A DNA stretch of 53,338 nt from Ectocarpus siliculosus. Lineage: Eukaryota > Sar > Phaeophyceae > Ectocarpales > Ectocarpaceae. The DNA is taken from positions 1,401,984 through 1,455,321 of the forward strand of contig FN649749.1 of the NCBI GenBank assembly GCA_000310025.1. Direction: 5' to 3'. The position numbers and the translations under genes were made by a program. Every line of letters starts with the position of its first letter. The first letter of the stretch is position 1. Below, piece by piece: positions 1-12,291 of this stretch. The notes beneath the pieces were generated by a model. That model worked only from the letters and a program-made list of their open reading frames with translations, was not told the DNA's origin and made no database searches.

Positions 1-250
1 CATTAGACTGTAGGCAGCGTAATGGTCTGATTTCGGCTCCTATACATAGCCCCCACCCCCGGATCACAACGAGAAGCTGTCGAACTACGTAAGGAAGTTT
101 GGATGGAGGGTTTGCGTCGCGAACATGATAGAAACAGAGAAGGTAAGGTGACAAGAGGCGAGGGCGATAGAGGCGAAGAAGGGACCGGGAGGGGGAGGCG
201 AGCAGGCAAATCAGAAGAACGCCGAGAAGAAGCGGAAGGCGAACGATAGA
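1..250. other. 5' flank of LINE, no gene seen
   Basis: Purine-rich stretch directly upstream of the endonuclease reading frame. It may be the 5' untranslated part of the LINE, but no first ORF, promoter motif or element boundary can be recognised, and the window edge cuts it. Confidence 0.4.
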
Positions 251-1154
251 GTGCGCAAAATGTCCAATAGGGAAAAGCACAAGCTGAGAGTGGGGTCGTG
301 GAACGTGTGCGGGTTCGCAAGGAGTGAGCGCAAGCGGTTGGAAATAGTGGACCAAGTAGAACAAAGCGATCTAGATGTAGTGGGGATCCAAGAGACGTGG
401 GAACTGAAGGATGGGGACGTGGTATGGGGACGTGGTAAGCAAACTAGGGAAATACCGGTGGGTAGGGAAGGCAAGAAAGGGCTTAGACCCGAAGAAAAGG
501 GGGGAGGGGGGAGTCGGAGTCCTGGTCAAGGAACACTTGTTTGACGTGGTGGAAGTAGTGGTGAAAACGGAGTTCGAGGAAAGCCCATGGCTTAAGATAC
601 CTGGGGAGCGGGGTGAGAAAGATTTGTTTCTAGGGAACGTATATGTCTTACGGTCGTCGAAGAAAGTCGCAAGCAAGGCGCAGGAGAACTTCGGACAAAT
701 TGGGGAAGATGCCCAGAGGTTCATGGTGGGCGATTTCAACTCCAGAGTAGGGAAAGCTTCCAGTAGAGGACAGGCGATCGGGCAGCACGGAGAAGACAAA
801 GTGAATGACAACGGAGTGAGGATGCTTGAATTCTTGGGAAGCAACGAGCTGATGGTGTTGAACGGTAGGAGGGAATGCGATAAGCCGGAGTTCACCAGGC
901 AAAGGGCAGTTTGCAATGAATACTCGATCCTCGACTACATCCTGGTAGATAGGGGGAGCACACAGGTCCCGGAGCTGCACGTAAGTGCGATAGATATAGG
1001 TTCGACCGACCATTTCCTCATATGGGCAAATATCGACCGATCTAGAAAGACGGAGAGTAAGAAACAGAGGAAAGTGTTCCGGTGGAAAGTAGAGCGTTTG
1101 GGAGACGAGGGGACACGGGATGAATTCCAGAAAAGACTGGGTAGAACCCTTTAG
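251..1154 (+). pseudogene. LINE endonuclease domain (APE type), frameshifted
   Basis: This encodes the nicking endonuclease that would start target-primed reverse transcription. Visible landmarks of the exonuclease-endonuclease-phosphatase fold are the WNVCG segment with the early Asn (about 297-314), IQETW with the metal-binding Glu (about 388-402), GDFNSRVG near 729-752, and a late S-T-D-H segment with the catalytic His near 1003-1014. The domain is split between two frames: one runs from 251 into a tandem duplication at 412-437, and the next is open from there to 1154. The 13-bp duplication explains the shift exactly. Order and spacing of the motifs are normal for LINE endonucleases. Confidence 0.88.
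412..437 (+). repeat. 13-bp exact tandem duplication breaking the LINE frame
   Basis: The unit tggggacgtggta occurs twice without a mismatch. Thirteen extra bases move the downstream endonuclease into the next frame, which matches the frame used from here to 1154. Removing one copy would restore continuity, so this is a single identifiable inactivating lesion. Confidence 0.9.
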
Positions 1155-2530
1155 GAAACTGCTGAGAAGCGTCGAAGACGGACAGGTAGACGTACAAGCA
1201 GCAGGGGACAGGGTGATTGAAGGATGGGAGTCCATAGTGAACATAACGGCAGAGAGAGTAGTGGGAAAGAAGGTGGTACGATGTGGGGTATCGGTTAAGT
1301 GGTGGGATGACGAGCTGAAAGAAGAAATAGGGGAACGCAGAGAAGTCTTCAAGCAGTACTTGAGTGAGGGGTCTGAGGAGAGTTGGGAAAAGTACAGGGC
1401 CAAGAGGAAACAGGTGAAGGGACTAGTGAAAAAGAAGAAAAAGTGCATTTGGGACGAAGTAGTGCAGAAGGCCAACGGAGGCCTGGAGGGGAACGCCAAG
1501 CAGATGTGGGAAGGGATTAGTGGGATGGTAAAAAAGACCGCGCAAGGGGGTGATACAAGGGGTAGCAACTTTGCGAGGTGTGAACGGTGGACTAGTCAGC
1601 AGTGGGAAGAAAAAGGGAAGTTCTAGCAGGACACTACAAGAGACTTGGAATGCCTTCGGAGAATGAAGCTTTTGACCAAGTGTTTAAGAAGGAGGTGGAT
1701 GCATGGGCCCAGAAAGAAGAAGAGACATCGAAGGCAGACGTTGGGAACGTAGAACTAGAAAACGAGATCACTGAGGACGAGGTTGAGGCGTGTGTGAACA
1801 AGTTGAAGTGCAACAAAGCAGCAGGGGCGGATGGGATAGTCAACGAGTTCATGAAGTTTGGGGGGAAACGGATGATCCAGCTGATGGTACTGCTGTACAA
1901 CTGGGTGTGGAAAAAGGAGTATGCGCCTAGTAGATGGAGGGAAGGAGTGGTTGTGAACTTGTTTAAGAAAGGAGACAAGACTGACCCAGGAAACTACAGG
2001 GGTATCACACTGTTGAACACAGTAGGAAAAGTGTTGTGTAAGTTGCTGAACGATAGGATAGTGGGAGTATTGGAGAAGGAATGTAGCATTAGTGAGGGCC
2101 AGGCAGGTTTCCGACAGAAGAGGGGGTGCGTAGACCACGCATTCACGGTAGGGAGAATCATCCAAGGTAGAAAGAGGGCGGGAAAGCCGACGTACTGCTT
2201 ATTCCTGGACGTGCAAAAGGCATACGATACAGTATGGAGAAATGGGCTGTGGCGACATTTGTCCAAGTACGGGATCAAGGGAAAAATGTGGAGGTTGCTG
2301 AAGAAGATGACAGAGCCTACGAAAAGCGCGGTCATGCTAGACGGAGAACAGTCTAAATTCTTCAACATTGAACAGGGAGTCCCACACGGTTGCACTTTCC
2401 CCCCAACATTGTTCCAGGTGTTCATCAACGATCTGTTGAAAGTCGTATAAGCAGTCGAGAAGGGAGTAGAGGTAGGGGAAAGCACGGTGTCGGGAATGCT
2501 GTTTGCAGATGACTTTGTTGGGGTCTGAGG
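1120..2530 (+). pseudogene. LINE linker and reverse transcriptase, broken
   Basis: 1120-1626 encodes a Lys/Glu-rich linker typical between endonuclease and polymerase. 1602-2450 encodes fingers and palm of a reverse transcriptase: a GADGI segment, the GNYRGITLLNTVGK segment near 2000, the SEGQAGFR segment near 2090-2115, the FLDVQKAYDTV segment with the first catalytic Asp near 2200-2235, and QGVPHGC near 2375-2395. An in-frame TAA at 2448-2450 precedes the catalytic box, read as FADD at 2502-2513 in the same frame; a TGA at 2526-2528 follows. F-A-D-D for Y-A-D-D is normal for LINEs. The stops rule out an active polymerase. Confidence 0.92.
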
Positions 2531-2539
2531 GGACTCCAA

Positions 2540-3725
2540 ATGCAGATTGATGCGACGAAGGAGTTTGCTGATGATACGTGGAGATTGTCTGCCAACGACA
2601 AGAAGAGTGCCGTCATGGAATGCAACGAGGACTGGCAGGAACCAGTAGAACATAGATGGAAGTGGGGGGTCGAGGAGCTTGCAGTAGTGGACCAGTACAC
2701 ATACCTCGGAGTAGAGATCGCAAGAGACTGCTCGTGGAATGCACACATGTGCAATGTAGCGGAAAAGGGCAACGCACGAGCAGGGAAGAGCTGCACCCAA
2801 TACTCGCAAACCGGCACCTCGATACACGCATCAAATTGACGGTTTTGAAGAGCGTCATCGTACCGCCGCTAAAGTATGCCGGAGAAGTTTGGGAAGGAAC
2901 TAAAAAGGTAGTCAAAGAACTCGAGGTGGAGCAGATGAAAGCAGCGAAAGTCATTCTAGGATGCTCCAAGCGGACAAGTAATGCAGCCGTCAGGGCAGAA
3001 CTGGGGATCCGATCCCTACGATCGCGACGAGACGCAAGGAAGCTGACATGGTAATATCGCATCTGTGGTATGGGAGAGGAGAGGTTGCCGAGAATAGCCT
3101 GGGAGGCGAAGAGGGGAAACAAGAAGAGGGGTAGACAACCCACGGAGTGGGCCAAGGTTGTAGGTGACGTACGGAAAGGGTTCGAAATTGACGACGATGA
3201 TACGCTGGATACGAAGGGTCTAAAAGGGTTCAAGGAGAAGATATCTGTTGGTGTTGCCGAGAGAGAAGAAGAAAAGAACCAAGGATAAGGAGGGTCTAGA
3301 AGTGTACGGAATGTTGGAAAGAAGGAATAGGTACCTACTACATGGACCAATGGATGCAGGGACAAAGTAAGGTCAAATGCAGGACCGGGGACATAGGCCT
3401 TCAAGAACATCGACGAAAACATAGGAAGGTAGACGATGACGACGCCAAGTTCAAATGTGATTGCGGCTTCGAATGCGAAGACCGTGTTCATGTAGTCGCG
3501 GAATGCCGGCTGTACAAGGAGAGGGGAAAAAGTGTATATGAATGAGCTGGGAAAAGCAGAAGACAAGTACAGGGAGATGTTTCAGGCATGGGATAGCCAG
3601 GAGAAGACGTTAACTTTACTGGGCGTAGGAAGTGGGTTGAAAAGGCAGGAAGTGATATCCGAAGGATAGATAGACTAGGGAAGACATTTTTGAGCCACCT
3701 TTGTCGAAGTAGGAAGGAAAAATTG
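2540..3725 (+). pseudogene. LINE C-terminal domain with Cys/His cluster, broken
   Basis: Continuation of the polymerase thumb and C-terminal region, scattered over three frames. A YLGVEIARD segment near 2702-2730 is the usual post-palm motif. The stretch around 2830-3050 matches the thumb-proximal region, with LKSVIVPPLKYAGEVW. A lone TAA near 3052 separates it from an in-frame piece up to 3288. 3342-3545 ends with a C-x-C, H, C arrangement (Cys codons near 3459-3465, His near 3490, Cys near 3505), the usual LINE C-terminal zinc-binding module. Protein-like sequence resumes in another frame to about 3725. Confidence 0.8.
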
Positions 3726-5927
3726 ACCATCGGTGATCGGTCCTATGGGAACAATGCTCCGTCCTCTCGAGGACGCGTGGTCAATGGTGTAACCACTAAG
3801 GCATGCAAAACATAAGAGTACGCTCCCCCCCCAGGGACCCTGGTTTCGATTAGTGGGCCAATGTGTCTTGAATTTTTGTTCACGTTGACCCTTGGTTTGT
3901 TTTTGTCTTTATACGCGGGCGGCCGCCAACTGTAAGGCTTTTCTTCCCAGCACGCCATCAGCTCCTTGTTCTCTGGTCGATATAAAACTATTGTCGTGAG
4001 CTGTCGTGAGCCTCAAGTTCTTGGTTGAGTGTGGCACGAAACATATCCACCCAACAAAATTTCATGCATCATATGACACCAACACAGAGCCCCAGATGCC
4101 GTAGTTACCAAATGTCTTGCCGTCAAGAGACGGTGCACTTGTGAGAAACATCGTACACGAACACCACCGACAATGTTCAACTCATCTCCTAGCACGAGCA
4201 CACAGAGTAGTATCAGACGTTGCGCTCGCGTGTAAATGAGTGACAAGCAGTGCCGGGGCAAGTCGGTTGACTGACCGTGCCTGCTATGCTTGTATATATC
4301 CACCATCCATTCCATGTCAAGGACACACATCCGCCGCGGACTCACTCCTAGACGTACACGGTGCCTTAAACATGCACCAAATGTTTTTGCCGAAGCCTGA
4401 CTCAGAATACACATACATACAATACATAGCTGCCTCTTGGCACCCCCCGCCACACACGTCAGGAAAGACCGTCGTCATACGAACAAACATCCTGTCTGTG
4501 CTTCTTTCTCCCTCACCCGAGACGGTCCGCCTCGCTCGACGTTCGTTTGGAGGTAGATGAATGTGACGAGGGAGCACGCCTTTCTTTCCCCACCTCGGCT
4601 CTGTCGAGTGTCACTTGAAGTTCGCCCACAATCAATTGCGGAGGAGGTTGTTGGTTGGGATGTATGTCCTGCCGGAACGAGTAGCCCGATCGCAACGAAC
4701 GTACGTGCGTATTTCACAGCAAGGGCGGAGGAAAGAAGGAAGGCGAAAAATACCACAAACAGCAGTCCCCGCGTGAGGGCGTGAACGGCACACTTCGGGG
4801 CTGGCTTCGCTGGCCACACATACATACATATTCCACTGCCCAAAATCTGTCACAGATGATTCTGAGCGCAAAGGGGCACAGTGAACGCACCGTTAGTCTT
4901 ATGTATGTCTACTTGTAGAAGTGAAGCCTCAGAGAATTTTCATCCCGCGCGCTATGCACATAATACGCATAATATAAAAAATTGCGGTGCATGTGTGTCC
5001 CGAACCAACGAACCCACCCCCAACCTTCTGCTTCCAGAAAAGTCTCTCACTTACTTTCATGGTGTTGCCGTTTCGTTATGGAAGGGCGCTCAACGAATGA
5101 ATGGATGCCATCATCATCGTGTTTCGAGCAAGCTAGCGCCGCATGCATGCTCAGAATCGCGCCCGCCCGTCATTAGCTGGTGAGGGGCGGGAGACGTGCG
5201 GAGTGCGTGCCTCCGTTCCTGTTCTACACCCAAGAGTCAAAGCTTTGGCGACATGGTTCTGATACTGTATCTTTACAACGGTTGGTTGAGGTTGTATGGT
5301 TGGTTATGTTGTTGTGGTCGTTCCATCGGATGTTCGGTGCTCGAAATTTGAAATGGCGTTGTTGTACTAAATAGTCTCAAACAACTTTGAAAAACACTAA
5401 CAGCAGCGAATATTCGACCTGGCTACTACGCCGAACGCAGAAGAGAATCATCGATCATGAATGAAGCAAATACGCGTGCCTTTGTCACTGCTGTATATAT
5501 GTATGTACTGCTGTAGCTCACCCAAACGTTGAGACAAGTCTCATCCATATCCACCGCACCTATCATCGCTGGTTATTTTCCGGGCGGTGTCTTCCCTGAT
5601 GACTCTGGTGTGGCTGCAAATCTGCTCATCAGCAGCAGCGTGGTATTGTAACCATGCGCCATGTAACCACGACCGGTACCGGTGGGATCACCGTATTTCC
5701 CTTCGATCTATGACGTCGTTGCTCTTGACGGGACGACTGCTAAAATAATTCAACAATCATTCAATTCTGCAGTATTGAAATGTTTGTTTTACATGAATGT
5801 GTGGACTATACCACGCAGCGCGTTGAGCAGTAGGCCACCCTCCGATCGACGTTCACTGCAAGACTTGCTGCCTCGGCTACGTCAGCTGACAAGAGAACAC
5901 ACTGCACTACCGCACCTTTTCCGAGTA
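3726..5927. other. Intergenic, nothing recognised
   Basis: Short open frames on both strands lack any recognisable domain, splice-site support or codon pattern. There are scattered (CATA)n-like stretches near 4415-4430 and 4819-4830. No repeat shared with the rest of the window was noticed. Confidence 0.5.
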
Positions 5928-6004
5928 TGCGTGGTGGCAAAGTGGGCTTGTTGAGACGCACAAAAAAAGCTGATGCCCGGGGTTCGAATCTCCCCTCGAG
6001 CATA
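5928..6004 (+). other. tRNA-like Pol III A-box/B-box pair (possible SINE head)
   Basis: tggcaaagtggg at 5935-5946 resembles a Pol III A box, and ggttcgaatct at 5981-5991 is a near-perfect B box with a T-loop TTCGAAT and a T-stem pairing at four of five positions. The flanking seven-base segments do not pair into an acceptor stem, so a functional tRNA is unlikely. A tRNA-derived SINE head or a decayed tRNA is the best reading. A 14-bp segment inside it (5948-5961) recurs at 6205-6218. Confidence 0.3.
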
Positions 6005-6206
6005 AATTTCTTTGCGCCCGAATTTATGAGGAAGAAAAAGTCTGGGGAAATATTGTAGGCTTCGAAAAAATAGCCGATTAACTTCTTTTGTTGTACCGAT
6101 AGCGATTTCCGGGCAAGACAACGCTCATCACAGGGAGGGATGGCAACCCTGGGGGGACGTGTTTGTCGCTGCAGAGCCAGACCAGACACACACGGGGATA
6201 ACTTTT

Positions 6207-6282
6207 GTTGAGACGCACGATGGCCACTAGACCACAAGTCGGCGCTGACTGTGGTGTAGTAGTGGTCATCGTGCTTCTCAAC
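6207..6282. repeat. 76-bp hairpin (23-bp inverted repeat)
   Basis: Arms 6207-6229 and 6260-6282 are inverted copies with 21 of 23 positions matching. The 30-bp loop is itself nearly palindromic around GGCGCTGAC. This is a MITE-like palindrome or the stem of a structured RNA; there is no evidence of transcription. The centre resembles the palindrome at 20948-20982. Confidence 0.7.
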
Positions 6283-8951
6283 AGGGCCTTCACGCGGCGT
6301 CCTGTCGCACCCAGCCATCACGATCCCCTACAGATACACGCTCAAGAGCAACATCACCCCCCAGCCCCCCAGTATGGTATGAGTGCTACCACTTGTTGTT
6401 GGTTGAGTCTCCACGATGGTTTCCATAGTGGTCTCCACGGTGGTCTCCGTATCAGAATTACGTATTTATGTTGTATGTACCACCTACTACCGTGCCCTGA
6501 GCCCGATAAGTGCCACGCCAACCTACCATGCTACGTACATGAAACAACGGGAACACATTTTTTCTGCGGGCAGGAGCTGGGAGAAAAAGCAGAAGAACTC
6601 GGTCTTTCTAGAAAGTACACAAAATCTCACAGAAAGACCACCCGTTCGAGACAATACCACAGTCGAAGGGGATGTGTTGAAGTCTTTACAGTGAGTGAGT
6701 GAAAAGAAACCGGCTGGATACTGGGCTTATTTAGGGTCTGTTTTAGCCTAGACTATACACTGAAATTTTATCAGTGATGCCAGCAAGTCTTTCTGTTTGC
6801 TGTCCTCAAGAGGTCCCATGTTATGCATGGTAGTGGACACATCTCCGAGCAATCTCTCTCCTCTTCTAACATGGAGCGTGTTGGATACAGAACTCCGCCT
6901 TCTCAGCGCCTCTTCTTCGCGGCATCAGAAGTGCTGCCGTCGCCATCTTTCTATTGTTTCTACAGACATGGGACATTTCCGCGCTGACCGTTCGAAGTAA
7001 CCAGGGTAGCTGAACCTTTTTGGCATACACGCTGCCCTATGCACGCCGCTAGCAACACAACACGATTCATCGCAAACTTCTTCTGCCAGCAGTGGTCTCT
7101 GCGTCTATGCGGTAGGTGATGGTATCATATGCTTACGTACTTCGAAGTACATAGCACCCGTTCAAATATCAGCTTCCCTCTCCCCCATCTTGTTTCTTTA
7201 ACTGATTCATATTCGTACGTGCTCATGTATATGGTGTGTCTATGGCACGTGTTTGGTGAGCTCTCTCTTTGCTCTCTGCAGCAACTACACACGCCATCAC
7301 ACGTCATGTGTCTGACAAAAGGGCGGCACCGCCGGCGCGCCAGCGCGTCCTCGATGGTTCCGCGAGATACTACAACCCCTATACCCATCCACGGAGCCCC
7401 TCCGGGAGACGTGCTCAGAGTGCACCGAGCACCACACAGCACACAGCAGTAGCTGCTCTGGCCTTCTACCAGTCTATGCATACTCACAGAAGTCTGATCC
7501 TGCTACCAGCTGAGCTTTACGAGACATCTAGCCCAAGCAGTCTCCTGGTGGCTGCCGTGAAGAGATTTTAGGTGGGTTGCAGGTTCGGACCATTTTCGTG
7601 TCGCTTGTGTTGCGGAGGCCCGGAGCAGCAACTGCCTGCTGTACATACCAGCCTGCAGAGGCTCACACCAAACACATGTCGCCGTAGCACAAACCCTAAT
7701 GGATGCAGTGGGTTTGTGGAAGTCTGACACTCTCCCTTTTTTGTAAACGATGCCATTTATGCATAGATAGATGGCCAAGGCCCGTAGATGGTTGCGATCA
7801 TGAGCGCAATGCATGCATTCGAAACAAGCGGCGGAATCATGCGCACAAGGCCTCCCGCTGCTTGTTCCAACGGTGCGGTTCTAAGAGACTTTTCTATCAT
7901 ACCTCCAGGTACGACTGCTGTTGGCAACCAGCTACTTTTAGGAAACGTCCCATGGTTGCAAGTACACCACACGGTCCATTGCTGCTACAGCAGTGAGTGG
8001 CGGCTCCGATATAAGCGGGTGGTGAGACGAAAAGGCCCTCGACTCTCTCACACTGGCCGAACTTACTCACAGCGGGTCAATCCGTGAAAACACCTTATGT
8101 CGGAGCCCCCCTCTTGATACGTACCCTCTTATACATGGGAGCCATGACTGTAAGTAGTTTCGCGCATCTGTTCCGGTCTCTTCTCCGCTCGGCGGGACTG
8201 CCTTCCCTTTCAGATTGGTTGCTCGAGCCTCGTTCTGTACCACACGCAGCAGGACTTGTACATTCATGCTAGGCAGCATGGGTTCTACTGGTGCTAACGC
8301 TCTTGCGCCGATTGCTCCGTCATCATGGGCATTGATCAGTTTCCTCTTATCACCATGTAGGGCTGGCACCAAACGCCTTCGCAGCCGGAGCCCTTTCGCC
8401 AAGTGTGGCCTACCATTGTTTTCACAGGTGTATCCTGTTTGCGCCCGTTCCTAGCAGCCAGCAGACCATGCCAAGAGCAATGCGTGAAACAGTCTGTACG
8501 ATGCCGATTATGCTGTCCAAGAGTTCCCTCATCAGTTCTAGGGATGGAACCAAGTCATTTTGTACGGGGGAGGGTTGTATGTATGTAGTATAAAATATTT
8601 CACCAGCTTGGAAGTCCTGCAGCTATCACGTCTAGCAGATATTGTGTTCGTCCGTCCTGTAGCAGGCTCTACACGCGGCAACTTGACTGACCTAATTTTA
8701 GTTTGCCTAGTTTGATTGCTTGATTAGTAATGAGAGAACACAACATTTCCCAACCATGCAGGCAACCCACGCCTTGCACAGCAGTGTTTTGTACCAGAGG
8801 GAGATAGAATGGCGGAGATGTTGCGTCGAACGGTTGCGGTAGACGAACATCAGCGGCATCTTTTCGGTTGGGAGACATAACGGCGTTTGTTCTTCCTGCG
8901 TTTCGAATCACTAATCTTCGACCGACCCTCTCTGCGATACTGTGCAACAGG
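6283..8951. other. Intergenic, no supportable gene
   Basis: Several open frames of 60-165 codons occur on both strands, but none shows a domain, a conserved motif or convincing exon borders. The only recognisable item is the dispersed repeat piece at 6604-6688. The 3' end may contain the promoter of the gene starting at 8952, but no clear TATA box was seen. Confidence 0.5.
6604..6688 (+). repeat. Dispersed repeat piece, copy 1
   Basis: Matches 43184-43260 in the same orientation, sharing tttctagaa, aatctcacagaaa and cccgttcgaga in the same order and spacing. It is probably a fragment of an old dispersed element; no coding potential is seen. Confidence 0.6.
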
Positions 8952-11900
8952 ATGAAAAATCATGCCTTCGGGACCGCCTTGGTCTCACTGCTGGCAGCTG
9001 CGGTAACCAAGGGCGACGCGGCTAGACGCTCCTCGCGCCTTGCTTTCACCTTCACGGCACCGGCGCCCACGCCGCGTTGCTTGAGCAACAGCATTAGCAG
9101 CAACCGCCTCGGGTGCAGACCTTGCTCGAAATCGCAACCGGCGACGAGACCTGGAGGATGGCCCCGTGTGGGTACCCGCAGACGAGTGGCAAATGTTGCT
9201 GTCCTAGGCTTGGCTGATGATGGAGCGACGGGGCCAGGCTTAGGTGAGACTTCGCTACCAGACGGCACAAGCCGGGGGCGGCGGCAGAGGCACAGACCGC
9301 GACCGAGCGGGGGCGGGAAGCGAGGAGGTTGGTTCAATAGGGCGGCCGGTGTAGGCGGGGCAGGACAAGCGGTTCGATGTGCAAAGCTTGGTGCCGCTTC
9401 GGTACCGTCGGATTTCGGCGGGACGGAAGAGGCGGAGGATAGATGCATCAGGCGACTCGATTTGGCGGTGAGGGAAATCGTGGGAGAGATGAGTTTGGTG
9501 AAGGAAATACAGGAATGGACGTTGTGTGAGCACGCTTGGGGGGGCGTACCTAGTACCAAGGGCTAAAGCGATGCACGGGCGAGCAAAAGACGTTTGGAAA
9601 CGTAACTTATTTTGGAATCGGTATCAAGTTCGAGTGATGTTGCGGTAAGCGGTCGTGAGCGAAAGGCACTGGCTGTAAGCGCGAGCATTTGGAATTATAA
9701 TCACGTACACATAGGAATACGATAGTACCAGGTGTATATCTGGTGTTACTGCTGCTTGCTGTTGTTGTTGTTGTCGCTATGGCTGTCCCCGCTTGTTATT
9801 TGAAACCTCGATCTATGCTGCCTCCGTGCTTTTCAGAAGTTTTTCTGTTAACAGCTCTGTGCCCACGCATAACACTCGCAGGTCCGAAGAGTTTTTGCCG
9901 ATTACTATTCCTGCACTGACGTGCGGGAGACGACAGAATCACTGGGCGTGTTTCTGAAGGAGGCTACTGCTGCTCTGGAGCTAGACTGCTCCACCTCCCG
10001 CTCCGGAAGCGTATTCCCCGCCCACCTCGCCTCCCGACTGAAGGCCCGGCTGCTACAGACTGCGGACCGGCTGAACTACCACCTGGACGGGGACAAGCCG
10101 ATGGTCCTCTACCGTCTTTGGAACAGGTTTGTCCTACATAGTGGTTGACTCGGGCGACGTGGGAGAGCGCGGCGACTGAGGAATAAAACCTGGAAAAACA
10201 AAGCCAGGGTCACACGTTCCTTTCTGTTTTGTTTGTTTGGTGCGACACCCGGCCTCGTCTTGTGTCCTGGTACCAGGGTGCGTGGCTGACGTTTTTTTTT
10301 GCATTGTGCCTTTGTCATCATGTTGCATGGTCGGCTCCGCTGTCTGCGTTGTTTCCCGATCTTCTTACCCTCACATATACGATCCGTTATAGACCCTCGA
10401 GACTTCACGCCCTTTTTCGTCCCTACGGCCATCTATCTTGGCCATACAACCACGCTATCCCTGCCTCTGCTTGACGCCAATGATATGCCATCCCAGCTGA
10501 CCCGTGACGTGCTCGTGTTTCGTCGCGTCGTTCTTCGGTGCGTGGCTTCAGGGGCCGGCCGATCGACGTGTACGACCGAGATCTGCTAAACTGTCCTCGC
10601 TGGATAGAGCTTGTGGCTGAGACGAAGAGACAGGTGTGTCCCAAGACATGGTTTGATTCGTTTCATCCTCTTTTCGCACGAGTCTCTTTTCTGGTGTTTG
10701 CTGCAGTTTGCCTCCCTGCAACTTTCCCCGCTCCTGCTTTGCGCTTCTGCTGTTGATCGCCCGTGTCGTGCAGATGGACAATCCTCCGGTGGTGGTGGAG
10801 GGGGAAATTGGCACCATCTGCTACCCGAGCGGCGACATTTTCGAGGGACATGTGAGCAGAGGCTGCATACCCGAGTACGCATTACGCACCATCTGCAGAA
10901 TGCTCTTTTCAGAAACAACCCGGAACGCCGTTGTACGAAGGCCTTGGGTAGGCTAGCCTCGCAGACTGCTGTATGCAACGTTAACCTTAAACTAGACATC
11001 ATTGTCATTACCTTGATGTTTTGAACCTCTGCCCCCTATTCCAATCCGATTCAACGGCGTACCCACTTGTGGCGGCCTTTTTCATTTGTTCCCCAACCCT
11101 CCTTCACGATGTGTCTTTTGCCGTCGATGAACCCTGTTGGTCACCCAGGTCGATTCTCTTATCCGAACCGCAAAAGCGGGAGAAGTCCCCTTGGCGGCGG
11201 CGTCTTACCCACCGCAGAACGCGAGACCCTTCGTAGATGCTGAGTTGTCTTCTTCCGCCGACGCTACCGCATCCTCTCGGGGATTAGAGGGCAGCAGTAG
11301 CGGCGGTGACGGCGGAGGGGCCGTGACCCAAGACGTGCGTACGGTCTCGGGGCTGGTGTCCCTGACGATAGCTTGCTTGGAGGAAGGGATGTCCGACGAG
11401 GCGACCATCCTGCAGCGGCACCTCCAAAGCCCTGACTTCGGGCACCCCCTCCTGAGGCTGGCCTCGCCGTCTGGCAACGAACCAGACCACCCGCACCTTC
11501 CCGACGATCCCGAGGTGCGTGGTGGTGCTCATGTTTCTTTTTTGTGATCTGGAGCGTGGGGTTTCCACACGAAACGCCAATCGAACGTCCGTAGCAGATG
11601 CATTCACCGGAACAATCGTTATTGTGAGAGCATGAGTGTTGATTGAGTCTTTCCATCCTCTTTGTTCTCGAAACCTTGATCTATGAGCGGTGAGAGCGAA
11701 GTATGTTCTCTGTTGGCCGGGAATAGGGAGAACGGATCGTCACACGCTCTCAAGGCCTGTTTTGTAACCCCTAGCTCCCGATTTGCCTCACCATGTCTCG
11801 CTGCTCGCACCGCACCGATTTTTGGGGTATTCGCGGCGTCCTAATTTTACCTAAAATAGTCCGCGAACGTACATTGCTGCAGGCTTTGTCCGAGGGAGAC

Positions 11901-12291
11901 GTAGCGCAACTGCCATCGATGTCGCGCTGAAGGCAGTAGGAAGTCTTTTTTGCTGGCGTACTCTCTGAACTGAACTGACCTCCAAGCGTAAGAACCCGCC
12001 TCTCTGTCGCTCCCATGGCTGGCTTCGCAGATGAACCCGGAGTTGCTTCGAGCAGAAGAAGAGCTGACCGAGGAGCACTTAGCCCTCGGAGAGAGAGGAG
12101 CCAAGGAGCTCATGCACGACAGGCGTCGGGCCCAGCTAGACGTATACCTCATTTGCGCCGCTTATCGACGCAACCTGCCCGAAGTAGATGACGCTGCCAG
12201 CAGAGGCGGCTGGCATCTCAATGAGGAGGACGGTCGGATTCTGGACGAGATGATCAGAGAGGCGGCGGCGATGGACTCGCGGTGGTCTTGA
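8952..12291 (+). CDS. Six-exon gene, unknown protein of about 525 aa, possibly plastid-targeted
   Basis: Exons proposed at 8952-9497, 9882-10126, 10552-10633, 10774-10851, 11149-11514 and 12031-12291 (TGA at 12289-12291). Every intron is GT-AG and every phase joins: exon 2 ends with two bases of a codon completed by exon 3, and the other joins fall between codons. The ATG at 8952 follows no good upstream ATG. Residues 1-25 are a hydrophobic signal-like segment followed by Arg/Ser/Ala-rich sequence, resembling the bipartite leader of plastid proteins in algae with secondary plastids. Residues 90-150 are Gly/Arg-rich and low complexity. The rest is acidic and helical, with a YPSGDIFEG stretch in exon 4 resembling half a MORN repeat and a Ser/Gly-rich linker in exon 5. 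No family is recognised. The exon structure is convincing; localisation is inferred. Confidence 0.75.

Larger units (their letters stand above)
251..3725 (+). mobile_element. Degenerate LINE (non-LTR retrotransposon)
   Basis: Plus-strand remnants appear in the order expected for a non-LTR retrotransposon: APE-type endonuclease, reverse transcriptase, then a C-terminal domain ending in a Cys/His cluster. The reading frame changes or stops at least seven times: a 13-bp duplication at 412-437, frame changes near 1120-1154 and 1600-1626, a TAA at 2448-2450, a TGA at 2526-2528, and further breaks near 2830, 3052, 3300 and 3540. The element therefore looks dead. The 3' limit is set where protein-like sequence fades near 3725; no poly(A) tail or target-site duplication was found. 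The clade (I, Jockey, R1 or an algal lineage) cannot be decided by eye. Confidence 0.9.

Noticed and set aside
5928-6004. Functional tRNA gene
   Set aside because: The acceptor stem does not pair and no anticodon arm can be placed.
5882-6121. Minus-strand frame with an R-G-E-I-R-T-P-G peptide
   Set aside because: This peptide type comes from the complement of a tRNA-like B box and is a known spurious pattern, not a protein.
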